Shown here: positions 4,679 to 5,705 of the stretch, piece by piece
Numbering within the stretch: position 1 is the first letter of the stretch
Layout of the letters: each line of letters starts with the position of its first letter
Assembly (NCBI GenBank): GCA_030040335.1
Contig: JASHTX010000095.1
Coordinates: 1 to 5,705 of the forward strand
DNA from: Microcaldota archaeon
GTDB taxonomy: Archaea; Micrarchaeota; Micrarchaeia; Micrarchaeales; CABMGC01
Reading direction: 5' to 3'
DNA: 5,705 nt
The notes under the pieces: model-generated
The model's input: only the letters and a program-made list of their open reading frames with translations
The model's database searches: none
What the model was told of the DNA's origin: nothing
Made by a program: the position numbers and the translations under genes

Positions 4679-4691
4679 TTTTTTGTTGTTT
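4679..4691 (+). terminator. T-rich transcription terminator after the microprotein gene
   Basis: TTTTTTGTTGTTT has six Ts in a row followed by further T-rich sequence, starting 22 bases after the microprotein stop. Archaeal RNA polymerase terminates at such T runs without needing a hairpin. No strong stem precedes it. Confidence 0.5.
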
Positions 4692-4753
4692 AGGCTCGGA
4701 CGATAATCTATCAAATTTTTGCGTAGCCGGTGTGCTGTGATCTTTGAGAGCCG

Positions 4754-5705
4754 TTAAACCTTGACTCCGTGGGTCTCCATGTGCTTCCAGTAGTCCTTGG
4801 TTGCGATCTCCCTGCCGCACATCGGGCATTTCTCCACGCCCTGCTTTGCAGCCTTCTCCTTGAGCTGCGCCTTCGCACGCTCCTCGTTAACCTTCTCGAG
4901 GTTCTTTAGCCTCTTGGTCGACTCGGGCTCCTTCCCTTTGAGGTATGCAAGGTACTCGTTCGCGGCCAGCTGTTTCTTCGTCCCTGCCCTCATCTTCCTT
5001 TCCCGGAGTGCGTCTGTAGTTTTAAATAGCTGTTTGGACTCCGTGATCCTGGGGTGTTCAAACGGTTTCCCTTCCGCCTTAGCTTGCTTTGAGGCCTCCT
5101 TAAACGCCTTCCTCCTGTCCCTGTACTTCTTGCTGAGCGGGTTGTGAAGCTGGACGCTGCGGTTTCTCACAGCCGTGGCACCTTTCTTCACTCCCGAGGC
5201 GGCGCCCCTTGCGACGTCTGCGCTCGCTGCGCCGATTACGCCGAAGGCCCCGGTGCCTGCAATCAGCCTGTCGCTTACGCTCTTCTTGGGCTTCTTGTAG
5301 AGCTCCTTGTAGAGCTTCTTGTAATCCTTGCCGAAATCCTTGAGGACCTTGGCCCTCCCTGCGGCCGTCGTCTCCTTATCGTACATATCTGCATACTTGG
5401 AGATCAGCGCGTCGGATTTCTGCAGCTCGGTGTGCCTGGCCTTGTCATCGGCATTAGTGAGCCCGCCCTTCTCGAGCTGTGCCCGCTCCACTTGCTCCCT
5501 TGTCAGGACAGTCCTCGACGTTCTCCCTTGCGTTCTGGTGGTCGCGGTGTTCAACGAAGTTCCGCTCGAAGTATAAGAGTAATTCGGTGTTGAGGTGGAA
5601 TAGGTCGTTCTGGATTCCGAACTTGATGTCTGCGCGTGCGTCGTGGAACCGTGAGGTGGAGCCTGCGGCCTTCTTCCGGATGCGGCCTCCTTTCTGGTCT
5701 CTGCG
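4754..5705 (-). CDS. Basic, charged protein with C-terminal C2H2 zinc finger, N-terminus outside window
   Basis: The frame is open from TAA 4754-4756 to the right edge: 317 complete codons including the stop, 316 visible residues. A TTG at 5554 is not a credible start because the frame continues upstream without a stop or an ATG. Visible residues 1-65 are a Ser/Thr/Pro-rich, probably disordered stretch. Residues about 65-145 are charged helix containing three YK[KE]L-like units. An Ala/Gly-rich, mildly hydrophobic segment follows (about 146-172, LIAGTGAFGVIGAASA), then a long Lys/Arg/Glu-rich region likely to form coiled coil (about 180-288). The end is a single zinc finger with Cys293, Cys296, His308 and His312 (C-x2-C-x11-H-x3-H). 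I do not recognise the family. A nucleic-acid-binding role is plausible from the charge and the finger, but is inference; the Ala/Gly segment could instead indicate membrane association. Confidence 0.8.
   Translation of the reverse strand, partial: AETRKEAASGRRPQAPPHGSTTHAQTSSSESRTTYSTSTPNYSYTSSGTSLNTATTRTQGRTSRTVLTREQVERAQLEKGGLTNADDKARHTELQKSDALISKYADMYDKETTAAGRAKVLKDFGKDYKKLYKELYKKPKKSVSDRLIAGTGAFGVIGAASADVARGAASGVKKGATAVRNRSVQLHNPLSKKYRDRRKAFKEASKQAKAEGKPFEHPRITESKQLFKTTDALRERKMRAGTKKQLAANEYLAYLKGKEPESTKRLKNLEKVNEERAKAQLKEKAAKQGVEKCPMCGREIATKDYWKHMETHGVKV
5294..5323 (-). repeat. Short 12-bp in-frame tandem repeat
   Basis: CTTGTAGAGCT occurs at 5294-5304 and 5306-5316, with a partial third copy from 5318. 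The 12-bp period encodes the four-residue units YKKL, YKEL and YKKP in the zinc-finger protein, a small expansion within a charged helix. Confidence 0.6.

Noticed and set aside
4658..4753. Possible C/D-box or other small RNA between the microprotein gene and the zinc-finger gene
   Set aside because: A CTGA is present, but no C box of the RTGATGA type is found at suitable spacing on either strand, and no long stem is seen.
5552..5554. Zinc-finger protein start at TTG 5554
   Set aside because: The frame stays open for 50 further codons to the window edge with no ATG, so the gene is cut by the edge and this TTG is internal.

Overview
The window looks archaeal. It encodes an archaeal-type nascent polypeptide-associated complex protein (NAC domain followed by a UBA domain) and a DUF424-family protein, which is an archaeal family. 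A tRNA-Ser carries an intron at the canonical 37/38 position in a bulge-helix-bulge fold. Neither tRNA gene encodes its CCA end, and TATA-like boxes lie about 25-35 bases upstream of genes with very short leaders. The mix of an intron-bearing tRNA, tight overlaps and several unplaced membrane or extracellular proteins would suit a small-genome archaeon (for example a DPANN/Micrarchaeota-type lineage). That placement is only inference; nothing here fixes the taxon.

Layout, left to right. A minus-strand gene runs off the left edge (1-617) and encodes a membrane-anchored, extracellular CAP/SCP-domain protein. Upstream on the same strand is tRNA-Ser(CGA) with a 39-nt intron (705-827). It shares an AT-rich, nearly self-complementary promoter region with the divergent DUF424 gene (893-1201, plus). 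DUF424 converges on the NAC gene (1198-1548, minus), and the two stops share one palindromic CTAG. NAC in turn diverges from a large polytopic membrane protein (1627-3411, plus), probably a GT-C-type glycosyltransferase with a C-terminal extracellular domain. That gene overlaps by 15 bases the end of a small helical minus-strand gene (3397-3702). Further along the minus strand are a diverged kinase-fold protein (3744-4370) and, 13 bases upstream of its ATG, tRNA-Ala(TGC) (4384-4455). A very short plus-strand gene (4565-4657) encodes a 30-residue, extremely acidic peptide and has its own TATA box and T-rich terminator. The right end (4754-5705, minus) is the C-terminal part of a basic, coiled protein ending in a C2H2 zinc finger; its start lies outside the window.

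The genes do not form one pathway. Two themes can be supported: protein synthesis and folding (two tRNAs, NAC, possibly DUF424) and the cell surface (CAP-domain protein and GT-C-like enzyme, both with many N-glycosylation sequons in the parts predicted to face outside). Three apparent gene starts at TTG codons (1557, 1612, 5554) are not supported: internal ATGs are better for the first two, and the third frame is open to the window edge. I see no CRISPR array, insertion sequence, integrase or recognisable defence system. The most interesting items are the tRNA-Ser intron that duplicates the anticodon loop, the tRNA-to-mRNA junction before the kinase-like gene, the polyacidic microprotein, and a possible minimal GINS-like protein.
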